The notes below the pieces were generated by a model. That model was not told the origin of the DNA and made no database searches. It saw nothing but the letters and a program-made list of their open reading frames with translations. 64,000 nt of DNA from Pohlia nutans (Eukaryota; Streptophyta; Bryopsida; Bryales; Mniaceae), in contig CM040086.1 in the NCBI GenBank assembly GCA_022496805.1, positions 5,520,501 to 5,584,500 on the forward strand, read 5' to 3'. The position numbers and the translations under genes were made by a program. Shown here one piece after another: positions 35,201-47,501 of this stretch; position 1 is the first letter of the stretch, and each line of letters starts with the position of its first letter.

Positions 35201-37151
35201 TTTTCCTCTAAAGCCCTCAAAGTGACAGTAACTCAAATTGTCACAATTTTGAAAATTTGCCCGGTCTGAAAGCTTTAGGTTTGTCATCAAATGAGATTAG
35301 CTCTAACATGAACAAGATAACCACCATGTAAAACCAATGATTTTGACCTATCACACTTGATTCCAAGTCAAAATGACTAAAACATGTATTTTTTATGAAT
35401 TCTCAAAGATAATTCTTATAAATTGATTATAAAAAAATCATAACATTTTTTCAAAATTCAACCGTATGAATGTTGTCTTATTGTTGTGCTCTACACGTAT
35501 GTTTAAGGATTGTAACTCATGAAAGTTGTGTAAGATGGACATTATACCACATCAAGTTTCTTATGAAAATCCTTGGGCACTTTGGGTTAAACTACCAAAA
35601 GTCCATCAAGATGCAAGTAAAATCTAAGGGATTCCCAGGTTAGATTTCTTTGAGTTCATATACATTATAAAAGGACTTTGTTAATGCTTAAGCAACTTAC
35701 TTAAATGCACGCTTGTTATCTGCATTTTCAGGTGGCTCCTCCACTACATAACGGAGCAACGCTTGAACTTGAGCCTTCGCACGCATGCTGTGGAAAACAA
35801 AGAGTAACACCTTAGAGATCATGATTCAAGAGTTTCAGAGGCAAGACTCAAGCTCATACTACATATTTTCACTTGATGAAGTTGTATGATTGTTTCAAGA
35901 TCTGAGGTGCATGTTCTTGAATGCATGAATCTTAAACTGCAGGTCTCAGGAGAGGGAATCTACAAGCAATTCAAGCGTGGATACATGAACATTGGCGTGA
36001 ACACTTACAAATTGATTAGACGGCTGTTCAGAGCTTTGCATTCCTGGATGATTTCATCCTCATCCAGGAGCTCTTCCAAGGTGTAACCATCTTTATCGAG
36101 CACCGACTCAACCTGCATCAGCAAACACAGGCACTGGTCAAATATCCACATACGGTAAATCCGAACAAACTACGAACAAACGGACAAAAACAATTTACAG
36201 GGATACGACGTTTTGATACATTAACAGTTGAACATACCATGCTTCTTCGAAATTACAAGGAACAACTTACAACTATCAAAGCAGACTACCTGTATCAAGG
36301 ACTACACTACTCACAGCATTTACTGAGGACCGTACAAATTGTGAAATCCTTATAAGATAGAGTTACAATAACACTTGATACGTTTTCCGACCCCTACGGA
36401 GCACCTGTCGACTGCCGACACAGAAGGCTAGGCACACGATTTGTCCACCCACAGTAAATACCCCCAGAATATACCACTTCAGTAGCACTCTCTCATGGTA
36501 CTGGGCTGAATTGCAATAATTTGAACCTGGAATGGCAATAACTTCATGGACTAAAAAGCTTTAAGGAAGGCAAGTCAAAACGATAGTGCCTACGTGACCG
36601 CCAAGACTGCAATCTCTAAACTATGATTGTCTGCAACTAATAGACCGCAGCTTCATGAGGAAAGCTCTACTAGGTCAGATTTTGTCATGGAATCTACATT
36701 CCGACGACCACAAGGCCAGCTTCTCGATTGGGGTAATTAGTCACTCGCATTCAACGAAATAACTATCTAGCGTGAATTTGCCAGGTTAAGAAATCGAAAA
36801 ACAAAATTCAAATTTCAAATCGTTATGTTGCTGAATAAAACTATCAATCACAATGCCGCTAGAAAAGAGTAATGAACAAAGCAAGTCAGAAACATTGAAC
36901 CACCATAATTTTAACATGAGAGGCCTCGAAAATAAACGATTTCGTCAACTATACTCTAGTGGTGATTCAAGATTCCCGTTTGATTGGAGAAAGTGCGTCC
37001 ACAGAACAGAGCGAAAGCAAGGTCCCCTCGACACAATTCCAGAGGCAAGAACCTGCTTCCCTTATCTCCGTGCAGGAGTCTCTTAAGATTGCATAGGAGA
37101 AGGGGAACTCACCGGAGAAGTGGTCGAAAGGCCAGCTACTCGCCAAAACAT
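29298..37151 (-). CDS. SAPS-domain protein, regulatory subunit of protein phosphatase 6
   Basis: Twenty-two exons join in one frame of 847 aa: 37151-37113, 36112-36009, 35787-35701, 34927-34852, 34557-34483, 34224-34171, 33948-33889, 33751-33635, 33390-33296, 32983-32778, 32617-32520, 32390-32287, 32162-31997, 31697-31578, 31491-31409, 31248-31104, 30929-30900, 30708-30638, 30484-30096, 29988-29929, 29871-29725, 29515-29298. All have GT-AG borders and matching phase. The product starts MFWRVAGLS, followed by LEELLDEDEIIQECKALNSR and the helical SAPS repeats (residues about 60-470), as in plant SIT4-associated proteins. The acidic C-terminal part has DRDYDISTMANNINR and NWFAFQDD. Such proteins bind PP6 catalytic subunits with a PP2A scaffold and direct substrate choice. 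Intron 1 is about 1 kb; intron 3 carries a TTAA element. Confidence 0.9.
35028..35640. mobile_element. TTAA element in SAPS intron 3, family F-like
   Basis: TTAA at 35024-35027 is followed by CCCCTAACTGCCTAACCGAC, like the family F start CCCCTAAGTGACGGATC. The right border is not clear; AT-rich sequence without splice signals continues to about 35640. It lies wholly within the intron 34928-35700. Confidence 0.4.
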
Positions 37152-38533
37152 TTTTTTCAGAAAGCTTTCAATCTCTGTTGATTCTTGCTGCCCTGAATCT
37201 CTCTAGCTATTTAAGTTGTTGCCGTTTCCAGCTTCCTGCGCTTCCCTCCTTCACCTTCGTATTTTTTCCGAAATAGATCTAAGAAAGCCTCGACAGGAAC
37301 CGTTACAATCAATCTTTTTTCTCTCAAATCCGCTCAACCGAGCTGCAAGCACAGTGATCTCGCTCATACGATCTCAGCGTCAGCCTCTGTCCGGACACTT
37401 TCCACACCCGCCCCTCGCACGACTCGGTTGCATCCACGCCCTCATTCCCTTCACCACCGTTCCCGCGCCAAAAAATCCGGCCGACGAACCAACCCCTCGT
37501 CTAGCGGTTCAAAATTTCCAGAACGACCTCGGATTCGTCCACAATCCTCTCCAAACACGAGATGCGTGTGGCACGAAACCCTAATGCTCCACCGCGACCT
37601 CGACAGAAGCCCGTTTGCGATGCCGGAAACGGCAGAAATGCAATATGAGCTGAGGCCGTCGCAGAAACGATGAGTTAGGAGCGCTCCGACGAATGGCACG
37701 GGCGCGAGGAAAATCAGCAACGACGACGAGGACGAGCTCCGCACGCTCCCGCAAAGCAACGCAAATGCGACGTTGCTGCCATCGCTCTCCTCCTACAGTC
37801 CTCCGACTCCCTGAAACGGGTAACCCCGTTCACACCGGCAGGGGCATCCACGTCGGAAGTCCACGCAGGATGCTCTTGCCACGTGGTCGACGGGCCCGTT
37901 CACACGGGCGGGTCCGAGGAAAGGGCCCCAACCGATTTGACTTGGTCCTGGGTTGTTTTGAAAGAACTGGGCAGCATATTCCATGAATATTCCATAGAAA
38001 AGGGTTTGGTTCATAGGGCAGAGGGTAGTTGGAAACCTGGAATGTTATTCATTCATTTCTTATTCATTTTCCTCTCTCTTTGGATATAAATGGAATGCAA
38101 AGCTAATTGTGTTCAATCAGGCGGTAGAGTTGTCTGCTGATGCAAGAACCCTATGCTCCCAATACAGTTGTACGACTATTCTTCTGTCATCGTTAGACAG
38201 CATCTCCAGCAAAGGGGCGGACTATTGAGATTATCCAACCATAAGTTAACTGAAGCAAGACTGACACATAACTCAAGAGCCAAAATGACCGGAAACAATG
38301 ACGACAGGGTTTGCATTCGCACAGAAGATATACAGAAGTTCCGTTGGGAAGAGCAGAGGGATGAATGAAACTTTGTCATCCACATGAAGGACGAACGGAT
38401 TTCATCCACTGTGTTCTAATACGGACTTTGGTCCCCAGTCCTACGGTCCAAAATGACCCCTCCATTGGTCCCAAGCATAAGGTTCTTCATAGCCTTGCAA
38501 GAGTTGATAGACTCTAAAATCACCCTTCAGACG
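37152..38533. promoter_or_regulatory. SAPS gene 5' flank
   Basis: GC- and CpG-richer sequence from about 37160 to 37960 lies directly upstream of the SAPS start and should hold its leader and promoter. Several frames of 60-120 codons are open on both strands, but none resembles a known protein and they overlap one another. Confidence 0.35.
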
Positions 38534-38537
38534 TTAA

Positions 38538-39084
38538 CCCCTAAGTGACGGATCAACCATTCTATGGCCTCTGCCCTTTTTTTATGGGCTGCCCGAAATA
38601 GAAAAAACATTTTTATAGAAAATAAAAAATAATTTCAAATAGGTAATCAAGTCTACTTTCCAACCCAATTGGAATCATGTCAATCCGAGTTAAACTCCAC
38701 CCGGGAGAAATTTTCAAAGAAAATCACTTCTACATTGTCTAGTGTTAGAAAACTTACTACCGGTATTTGGGGAAAGTAATGATGTTCTCTCCGTTGAAAA
38801 ATTTGCAATTTCTGATTTTAGAATAGAATGTCTAGTTTTAACAAATCATACAAAATCTCAAATTCTAAAACTAAAATTTGTGATTCTGATAAATATTTGA
38901 AGTTAAATGCTTCTAAATTCGTTATGAGATGATAAAAAGCTATTTCTTGATATTTGACCGTATGGAAAATTACTAAACATCAAGCTCCTCATTTTCTCTT
39001 TTGGACCAAACTTCATCAAAGTTGAAGAAGTAATTTTTTATAACACATTTATGTTTTGCCCTTACCCCCTCCGTCATTTAGGGG
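38538..39084. mobile_element. TTAA element, family F copy 1 (547 bp)
   Basis: TTAA at 38534-38537 and 39085-39088 flank inverted ends CCCCTAAGTGACGG and CCGTCATTTAGGGG (13 of 14 matching). The interior is AT-rich and non-coding. Confidence 0.75.
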
Positions 39085-39088
39085 TTAA

Positions 39089-39919
39089 TGCAAGAGACAA
39101 AAATTGCCCCTTACTTTGAATGTCTAGGGCCCACCTTAAAATATAACCCCTTTCTTCAAGGGTTTAAAATTTTCTAGGGGGTCTCCTTAAACCAAATTTA
39201 AGCTGTAGGCTTCAAATTTGTAAAAACAAATTGTCAAAAAAAGACCCTAGGGTGCCCAAAATGGAAATTTTAGAAAATGGGGCTCATGGGTGAACAATGC
39301 TTGCATTAATGTCCAAGGGGGGGCTTTAGAGTCGGGGGCAAGAGTTCACCCTTTTGCTCTCACTCTATGACAAATAAAATATTCAAAACATGTGATTCTT
39401 GAGGTGGGGCTATTATGGACTTCTAACTCTCCTCCATCATTCTTTAACTGAAGAATTATATGGCATGTTCAATATTCCCAAATCTGCTACAAGTTTGTTG
39501 GATCTTGTCTACCTAACAAATACACTAAAATTGAAATTTTAGTGCCCAATGAGAATTGATGTCATTTAACACATTTGGTGCAGAGGTGCATAACATTCAA
39601 TAGTTCTTGTGGAAACTATTTTAGGGTTTCATCCAACTTCATCTTTCGAGTTTAGGGTGCCCCTACAATGTGCCACCCAAGCTAGTGATGGAACTGACGA
39701 GACGATAGATTATATTCTTCATCATTTCATGGTGGGGAAGGTAGTTATTGAGTTTATTAATGAATGCTATGTGAGGAAAAATAGTATCCTACAGTGTAGT
39801 ACTTAGGAGATTGCCACTTATCATTCTCACTTTCATTGAGAGAGACATTCACGGTATCTAATTCAAACACAAAGTGGCTTTAATGATAAATCATAATTTT
39901 AGTGCAAACCTTTTTAGTC
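39089..39919. other. Intergenic stretch between TTAA elements
   Basis: No gene recognised. Several C- and G-runs (CCCCTTT, AGGGGG, GGGGGGGCTTT) are scattered at 39100-39340. The 65-codon frame at 39609 has no recognisable features. Confidence 0.4.
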
Positions 39920-39923
39920 TTAA

Positions 39924-40395
39924 CCCCTAAGTAACCGATCGACCATTTTTTGATTGCAGCCCAAACAGAAGTAATTGCCCATGGGCAGGAAATGACAGTT
40001 TTCAAGTTTTTATTTTTTGTTTAAATTGGGGGCAAGATTGTGTTATAATGCTTTTAGATACATTTCATTTGCAACATTGAGGTTCACTATGTAGTATTCT
40101 AAATGTAGTGGTTTTTGAAACATAATTTGAAGTTGAAAAAGTGATAGTATGTTTAACTTAAATATGATTTAGGTCCCATAACTTTATTAATGAGCATAGA
40201 AAACTTCTAACAAAGTATGGTGAGAGACAAAATATTCTACCCTTGTCAAGATCCTAAAATTAAGCAAATAAAAAAATTAAAAATCAAGACATATAATAGG
40301 CACTTGAAGATAAACAGCGTCCAATAATGTTTTGCAAACCTCAAACTTGTGACTTTCAAAAAGGGAAGAACTATTATTAGTAAAGGGAACAACTC
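39924..40395. mobile_element. TTAA element, family F-like, left end only
   Basis: TTAA at 39920-39923 is followed by CCCCTAAGTAACCGATCGACC, close to the family F end. The matching right end was not found; the stretch runs into the family C copy at 40400. The right border is a guess. Confidence 0.35.
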
Positions 40396-40399
40396 TAAA

Positions 40400-40940
40400 C
40401 CCTCAGACGCGCTTGCGTCCAGAATCTGGACGATGGATGATTCTGGACGCGTCCCTTCACCACGCATGGGGATGTTTTTCATCCATTCAATTTTTAAAAA
40501 AAATCTTGTGCTAGTCGGTTACCATTTGTACGGTATGGATCTTCAAGATAAGATATTGAGAGTTCTTGAAAAATAGCAAAAGTGGTTTATGTCAAGTTTC
40601 ATTCTTAGTTCAAAAAGTGAGACCTTAAACATGATTTTCCATAATAAGAAGAATCAAATAGTGAAAACCATACCATCTTGTAGTACATGTTATTCTAATT
40701 TCATTACAATATTTTTAAAATTTTTAATGTTAATTTTGGATTTTAAATTGAATTTCAAGAGAAAACCTTGCAAAATTAATTAAAAAATATTAATAAAAAA
40801 TATGATGAATCCAACCGTAGAGATGTGATCTTCACATTCACATGTACAACTTTTCTTTCTACATCAACTCCATTTTCGGTTTTCATCAAACATTTTATAA
40901 CGAATCTTTGAAAACAGTGTTGAATCGGGACCTTAAAGGG
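40400..40940. mobile_element. TTAA element, family C copy 3 (541 bp)
   Basis: It starts CCCTCAGACGCGCTTGCG, includes the palindrome CGTCCAGAATCTGGACG at about 40415, and ends GGGACCTTAAAGGG with TTAA at 40941-40944. The left border reads TAAA, one base off TTAA. It supplies the empty site (40621-40635) for the nested insertion at 14747-15282. Confidence 0.75.
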
Positions 40941-41113
40941 TTAAATGAATTTTCTTTTTTTTTTGAAACATGGATCTTAATTTTAGAGAAGAAAAAGGCA
41001 GTGACACGGATTTTTATTTTTATTTTATTTTTTGGAAATTAAAATTTGAAAAAAAATATAAATTCATTTTCATTGGTTTTGAATGTCCTCACCAATCATA
41101 AATTCACAATTAA

Positions 41114-41595
41114 GTGACAGGTGTTTTCAAAGATACGCTATAAAATGTTTGATGAAATCCTAAAATGGAGTAGATGTACAAAGAAAACTTGTGAATGTAA
41201 ATGTGAAGATCACATTTGTATGGATGGATTCATCATGTTTTTTTATTAATATTTTCAATTTAATTTTGCAAGGTTTTCTCTTGAAATTTAATTTAAATTC
41301 CCAAATCAACACAACTAAAATTCAAAAAATTGGTTTCCATTATTTGATTCTACCTATTTTGGAAAATCATGTTTCAGGTCTCACCTTTTGAACTAAGAAT
41401 GAAACGTGACATGAACCAATTATGTTTCTAAAAATCATAATAACCTATTTTGAAGATCCACACCGTTCAAAGGATAGTCAACTTGCACAAGAACCAAGAG
41501 AAATTTTGGTGGATGAAAACTGTCCAATCTGGATGAGATCGGAACAACTTCAATCTGTTCGTCGTCCAATATATGGACGCTGGCGCGCTAAAGGG
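41114..41595. mobile_element. TTAA element, family C copy 4 (482 bp)
   Basis: TTAA at 41110-41113 and 41596-41599. The right end GTCCAATATATGGACGCTGG plus CGCGCTAAAGGG matches the family C end; the left end has lost its CCC and about 20 bp. Interior blocks (TTTTCAAAGAT, ATAAAATGTTTGATGAAA, GGATTCATCATG) match the other copies. Confidence 0.65.
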
Positions 41596-41947
41596 TTAAA
41601 ACTTTAAAAAAAACATAAATTCACTTGGATCTCGTGTCACTGCCTGAGCATACCAAGAATTGACAAGAAGTAAATACCAATCTAACCTGCAAAATAGCAA
41701 TAAGAGAAGTCGTTTGAACGTTGATTTGAAATTGGAAAGTGAAACAACTCCAAAGTATTCTTGCCTACCAGTAAGCGAGTACTAATCTCTAGACATAAGG
41801 GCAAGCTTCTGGAAAAAACGAGCAAAGCCAGCAACACCATAAGAAGGGCCTAAAAACGAAAGAGTGGCGATGGCTATTTAATGCCCCTCTTGTCTAGAGA
41901 TACTTCCTGTATATCCTAGACCAATTTATCCTTAAATCACAGAAAAT

Positions 41948-44900
41948 TTATTCCACTTCAGCAAGGTAATCCTCCACCTCAGCAGGCGTCAGAACCCTGC
42001 AAAAAAACAGCACAAGTACTTCAATACTTCAGCACCAAGTTAATAGACCTTACAAGTGGAACCCAACGGATTTAACCCCTAAACATACCAACCTTTTGAA
42101 CACAAGTAGATGCTAGCCTCAAAAATAGATATTAACATGGCTCAAATGTACATGAGGTGTGCATGAGAGGTTCATTGCAAACATAAAACCTACCCAACAA
42201 ATTTGACATACTTGCATTTTGGGGCCTCTCCAATATTATCTACATCCCGCGTCACAAGAGATTTACTTTAATTGGTAAAAAACCTAATGAGCTTGCAACT
42301 ATGACTTGGATGAAATTCATCCAAGTTTGTATGAGAAAGTTACAAGGCTTTGAATCTGTTCGTGATCCAGTTTCTGGACGCTGGGACGTTTAGGGTTCAG
42401 GGGTTAAGGTGATGCTGACAGACAGTAAGATGTAAAAATTCATGCATAGAGAATTCAACAATGACACATGTGGTAGAGGAGTATACTTGAAAACACGCTT
42501 ATCATCAATAATACCAATCTCGATATTTTTCCCTGATATTTGACCTTCAAACCTGTTGCACGAAATTTCCATGATATCGTTAGTATGAGGAAGCCACGTT
42601 TGGGACAGAAAGTGATGAAGCATATGTACATGTAGGTCTTTGAACTTACCCTTCCTTCAAGGTAAGAATGGCTGTGTGTATAGCATCTTCGAGCTCCATG
42701 TCATCTGTATACCTGTTCATACAAAAGTACCTCTTGAACAAGAGCATTTGATCAACAAATTATCTAATTAAAGAAAGGAATTTCTGTTTCATAAAGAAGT
42801 ACCTTTTGAACGAAAGTACCTGTTCAACAAACTATCTAATTAAAAAAAAGTACTTCTGTTTCATAGAAAAAGTACCTCTTAAAACAAAAGTATCTCTAAA
42901 ACGCAGTAGTTGTTATTAATAGATAACGAGTACCATTTCATTCTGGAACAGAGACTCCAATATCAAGAGAAAGATTAAAGAGAGGCTACAATGGGTGACC
43001 TCTTCTCTAGGAATGTCTTGGCATTAGACACATTCTTGCCTATTGCTGATGCCTTCCACGAGAAGTAAGACCCTGATGGATCCACCTGCCAATCACCATG
43101 ATCACAATCTTTGAGTCTGCGCTTCTAATTATCAATGACACAGCACGCAATCTCTGTTCAAGCCATCTGGCAGCACAAGGCGAGATTCTGATCCTTGGTA
43201 TTAGAAGGCTCTGAAGGTGTGAAAACCGAGCTGCTATAAGCTTGATAAAATTGTAACCACAATAAATTAACCCTTAAAGGACATATGCTTTCCCAATTCC
43301 ACACCCAAAATCTCTTTTAAACTCCATTTTAAGCATGATTCTCTCCAATTCTCTTTCTAATTTGCTTTGGTTCTATTCTAAAGAAGTATAGAACCTTCAA
43401 AGGTGCCCGGTTTGGCATTTAAAAAACCCCATTTGGTGCAATGGAGTAAAAGTTATGAGCAAGATTCTCTCAAAATACTATCAAGCCCGTGGGGCTTGCA
43501 TTGTCCTTTAAGGGTTAACACGTCATGATCAGTCTGGGGTCTCATAAATGCAAGGCAAAGTAAATTACAAAAGTTTCAGTACAATGTACACAGAAGAATT
43601 CTATAATCGTCTCTATCCTTTTCAAGGTTTGACAACACACCTGATAAAGCTGAGGGCCATTGTCATCAAATCCAGCCACCAGCAAGGAGACGCCAAAAGG
43701 TCTCACTCCTCTGCATACTCAATCACCGATGTTATTTCTAAAAACCAATGGAAAAATCTGATTTCTTCAGAAAATGAAAGTCTAAAACCTACTATCCAAA
43801 GGCAAGATGTTTACGATAGACGTCTAGCCAACATTATCAGGATTTCTTTCGCCATTAAGAAAACCACCGGCTCTGTTTCCATTAAAATGTTATAACTGCT
43901 GTTCGAAACCGTTTTAAAATCTTGAGGCAACGACGGACAACCTAAATCGTGGCTTCATGAAGCACATCTTAAAGAAATGAGAAGAATTCGTACCCTGATT
44001 GTGTAAATTCCTGCATCACTGCAGCTGTCTCTCTAACCAACTGTGACAATGGAATAGGTTCCTGCATTCATGACCATTGGAGTCAAGCTCGACGTACACA
44101 ACTTTGCATCAAAAACTAATACTCGTCATTGCTCCAACAGAACAAGCCCTTACGTAAATAAAACATAAGTTATTCAGAAAGAAAAACGCAATCAGGCAGG
44201 TGGAGGATCTGGGACCTGATAAAGTCGTTGGTATGTTTGTGCTTGCTTCCGACTTTTGCGAACTAAAACGCGAGAATCAGGACCCATGCCACTGAAACAA
44301 ACCACATATGCCAAAAATGTCTCCCAGAATATTTAATAAGATTGCTTAAACCCTGAAGGACCAAAGGGCCCAAATCGGACCTCATAATATTTTTTTACCA
44401 CTTTTCAGTGGGTCATATGGGAACTCTCTTTTGATCAATTTTTTTTTTTTTTGACCAACACATGCAACGTTCTTCACCGATCAAGGTGATATAAAATCTG
44501 CTCTTATCAAGATTATAATTATTCACAATATAATCAATCACATTGGTCATAAAACCTCAGTTTAACGCAGAAGACGGAAACACAACGCATAGGTCGAAGT
44601 AGAACAATACATAAAGTTGCTTGTCGATGGATCAAAATAGGACATTTCCAAAAAGAACTTCAGACCATGAGATAAAAAACAATAAGAAACAATACGACGC
44701 TGGAGTAAACTCAAAATGCACTCAGAAAAGTACTCCCTCCGTCCCAAAGTTATTTTCCAATTGTTTGCTTGGTATTTCTTTGAGCCAATTTCATTGATCA
44801 TATTGTAAGAAGCATGATTGAAAAAGGTTCCAAATTATGTCACTAGAATGATTGAAGAACATTGCATGTGTTCATTGCAACCTAAATAAAATTAGCCACA

Positions 44901-45616
44901 AGGAAGTATTTTTTTGACCTACTTAAAAAAGCACTTTCAAACATGACTTTCAAACATGTCAATAACTTTGGGACGGAGGGAGTAATGGTTCTACGGCCCT
45001 GAAACATGCACTGACCTGTAAACGACTCCGATATTGGGCGTCAATGACTGAATCTTGTTAATCTGAAAACGCAACGAAGAAATGAAAATTTGCGCAACGA
45101 CAAATGCAGCGGGTTCAAAACTACTGTACTATGCAGACGCCTCCGAAACCCTAATTTCGTTGAAAACTCACCGACGCTTCATCGACCAGAATTGACGGTA
45201 GCTTCTTCTCAGTGGCAATCACCACGCCGTTTGAAGCTACACAAACAACACCGTCCAATTTAGCAACTCGCACAAGGGGCACAATTTTCACTCTCGCTTA
45301 TCGTATCGTTAGTTAGATCACCTTTAATTCCGAGAGAAGTTTGACCCGCTCCGACGGCCATCAAAGCATACTCGATCTGCACCAATTTTCCCGATGGACT
45401 GTTGCAAACCAAAAACAGTCAATCCACACGTCCAGTAACAGATTAGAAAACAACACACAAACTTAATATTTCTCAACCAACCAAGAGTTCTACAATCAGC
45501 GAATTAATCACTCAAGAGCGACTAATTAAGCGACTCCATCGAAAGAATTAAAGGAAGGCGGAAATCAAAACAAACCTGAAAGTGGTGAGCGAGAACGAGT
45601 ATTGACTGTCCCCCAT
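41948..45616 (-). CDS. PAB1: 20S proteasome subunit alpha type-2
   Basis: Eleven exons join to 235 aa: 45616-45576, 45398-45322, 45236-45172, 45062-45016, 44291-44216, 44061-43994, 43710-43641, 43085-43000, 42712-42650, 42552-42487, 41996-41948. All borders are GT-AG and in phase. The product starts [19 protein letters not shown] and continues [20 protein letters not shown], the N-terminal alpha-subunit signature that gates the core particle; [13 protein letters not shown] is near the end. Length equals that of Arabidopsis PAB1. Alpha-2 is a structural, non-catalytic member of the outer ring in nucleus and cytosol. Introns 4, 7 and 10 carry a Stowaway, a family E and a family A element, with reading frame and splice sites intact. 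Confidence 0.95.
42076..42403. mobile_element. TTAA element, family A copy 2, in proteasome intron 10
   Basis: TTAA at 42072-42075 and 42404-42407. It starts CCCCTAAACATACCAACC and ends GCTGGGACGTTTAGGGTTCA plus GGGG. Just inside the right end lies CCAGTTTCTGGACGCTGG, related to the family C subterminal palindrome. Non-coding. Confidence 0.75.
43271..43514. mobile_element. TTAA element, family E, in proteasome intron 7
   Basis: TTAA at 43267-43270 and 43515-43518 flank perfect inverted ends CCCTTAAAGGACA and TGTCCTTTAAGGG (apart from one base just inside). 244 bp, non-coding, single copy in the window. Confidence 0.75.
44733..44982. mobile_element. Stowaway MITE in proteasome intron 4
   Basis: The ends are CTCCCTCCGTCCCAAAGTTA and its inverse TAACTTTGGGACGGAGGGAG, flanked by TA on both sides (44731-44732, 44983-44984). 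This is the classic Stowaway terminus (Tc1/mariner). The two ends match almost perfectly over 22 bp, suggesting a fairly young copy. 250 bp, non-coding. Confidence 0.9.
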
Positions 45617-45918
45617 GATGGCTGCTGCTGCCTGTAGCTAAAAAAAGCAATCCCTCAAAGGAAAATGAATCAATCCTTCAAAGGAAAATGATCAACTGAT
45701 CGATGAGCAGCTGCTGCTGCACTTCGGAACTCAGTTACAAAGCAGAAAATTGAGCATGCGAGGCCAAAACAAAGCAAAGCTCAATGCAAAGGTGGAGCAG
45801 ATTCAGCAGAAGGTTTGTTTGTTTGTTTGTTTGTCTGTCTGTTTGTTTGGTGCCCACGCTTTCGTGGAGTAGCCCTAACTGTGAATAGAGGTGGAGGGTA
45901 AAGCCTAACCGGCAACTA
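45617..45918. promoter_or_regulatory. Proteasome alpha-2 upstream region
   Basis: This holds the 5' leader and likely promoter of the minus-strand gene. A CAG/CTG-rich stretch lies at 45619-45720 and a GTTT/GTCT microsatellite at 45812-45849. Part of it is repeated, inverted, at 53040-53160. Confidence 0.4.
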
Positions 45919-46134
45919 CACTAAATAGGTAGATTAGTGTTAGATACACTAATTTACATAAACATGTTGTAAGTTTTTCCTGTTGACCAATTTTTTTACC
46001 TTTTATATTGGTCAAGATGGGGATCTTTCAATAGTATTGGAATCAATGTTTTTGGTAATTTTTTCTGTCGAGAGTAAAAATCTATAATATTTTCAAATCT
46101 TATAATTATCTAACACTAATCTACCTATTTAGTG
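45919..46134. mobile_element. MITE family J copy 2 (216 bp)
   Basis: Inverted ends CACTAAATAGGTAGATTAGTG and its complement are flanked by TA (45917-45918, 46135-46136). It aligns in reverse with 13063-13271. Non-coding. Confidence 0.7.
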
Positions 46135-46136
46135 TA

Positions 46137-46502
46137 CAGTAGTGATCTCAAAACTGGCTAAAATTAGCTGGATTTCTACCCAAAAAACGGGGCTGCTAAA
46201 CATACAAAGAAAGAAAAAAAAAAAAAAAAAATTGAAATGTAAGATAGCGAGAATGCTCATCATGTTATAAATATGTAGCAACTTCATGAGGTGATATCTG
46301 CGAATATCATTATGGTATCACCTTAATATATCAAGGGTATTGCCGAATATTATAGAGGTATGATGAGTAGTACATTCACAAGGTAGCAAAAGTATCTACC
46401 ATTTATGTGGGAGGTAGCACCCTGTGCTAAATGTCATAAAGTGGTTCTGAGATCACTGCTGGCAACGTTAAAAAAAATTGGGAAAGAATACTTGGCTAAA
46501 TC
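46137..46502. other. Intergenic stretch
   Basis: AT-rich, with an A-run at 46215-46232. Repeated GATATCATTATGG-like words occur, but nothing nameable. Confidence 0.35.
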
Positions 46503-46506
46503 TTAA

Positions 46507-46827
46507 CCCCTAAACGTATCGATCCTTTGAACACAAGTAGATGCTAGCCTTAAAAATAGATATTAGCATGGCTCAAACGTACATGAAGTGTACATGAGAG
46601 GACCGTTACAAACATAAAATCTACCTAACAAATTTGACATACATGCAATTGGAGGCTTCTCTGGTATTATCAACAACTCCATCACATGAGATTTATTGTA
46701 ATTGGTGGAGAATTTAATAGTCTTCCAAAGATGACTTGGATGAAAGTCATCCGAGATTGTATGATATAGTTGCAAAGGCTTTGAATTTGTTTGTGATGCA
46801 GTTTCTTGACACGGGGACGTTTAGGGA
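46507..46827. mobile_element. TTAA element, family A copy 3
   Basis: TTAA at 46503-46506 and 46828-46831. It starts CCCCTAAACGTATCGATCC and ends GGGGACGTTTAGGGA. Matches copy 2 along its length. Non-coding. Confidence 0.75.
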
Positions 46828-46831
46828 TTAA

Positions 46832-47304
46832 GCTTACAATCATATTTTGATAAAATTTCTACATATTTTGGTAGTTTTTTTCACAAAATTTGGCTATGAT
46901 CTTCACAAAAAATATAATGAAAATATGGTGAAAGAATTCATTTTTTTCTCATTTTTTTTCTTGATAGAATAGGAATGCCATATTTTGTAGAGAAATCTCT
47001 CGAAATATAGCCAAAAGAAAAAACGATGGTAGGGTAGGGTTGGTAAGGAAATGCTTTTGAAATATAATTGTCAAAAAAATTGGGAAATAATTATTTGGAA
47101 GAGAAATATATGGTGAAAAAGTGACATAGCCTACTGTAGGTGGATAGCAGTTGTATACATTGGCACAAATTGATTGAAATTTTCAAGAATCTGCTATGTA
47201 TTGCTTTCTAATTGACTGTGACACTTGAAAAACTCGATGTGGCAAGCCAAAAAGTTAACTTCATTTTTCAAGAGTGTCAGAACTGCTATTAATTTACGGT
47301 AATA
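46832..47304. other. Intergenic stretch
   Basis: AT-rich. No gene or bounded repeat recognised. Confidence 0.35.
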
Positions 47305-47501
47305 GAGCAATGGGAGCCAACACCCTTTTGCAATGGGACCACAATCTAGTTACAAATAGAAACTAAGTTTATGTGGCAATGACACGATAGTTCCAAAATT
47401 CATGGATTACATATGGCATTCTTTCATTATTGAGAGTAGTGTATCTAAGTAAAGATTCTCTTTCAATCCAACTTTTAAAAGGGTGCTCCATTGCACTGCT
47501 C
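47305..47501. mobile_element. MITE family K copy 2 (inverted relative to the others)
   Basis: It begins GAGCAATGGGAGCC and ends CATTGCACTGCTC. In reverse orientation it aligns with 60514-60698 (TTTTGCAATGGGACCACAAT; GGCATTCTTTCATTA). Non-coding. Confidence 0.6.

Noticed and set aside
37216..38014. Overlapping frames upstream of the SAPS gene
   Set aside because: They overlap on both strands, show no domain and fit a GC-rich promoter and leader.
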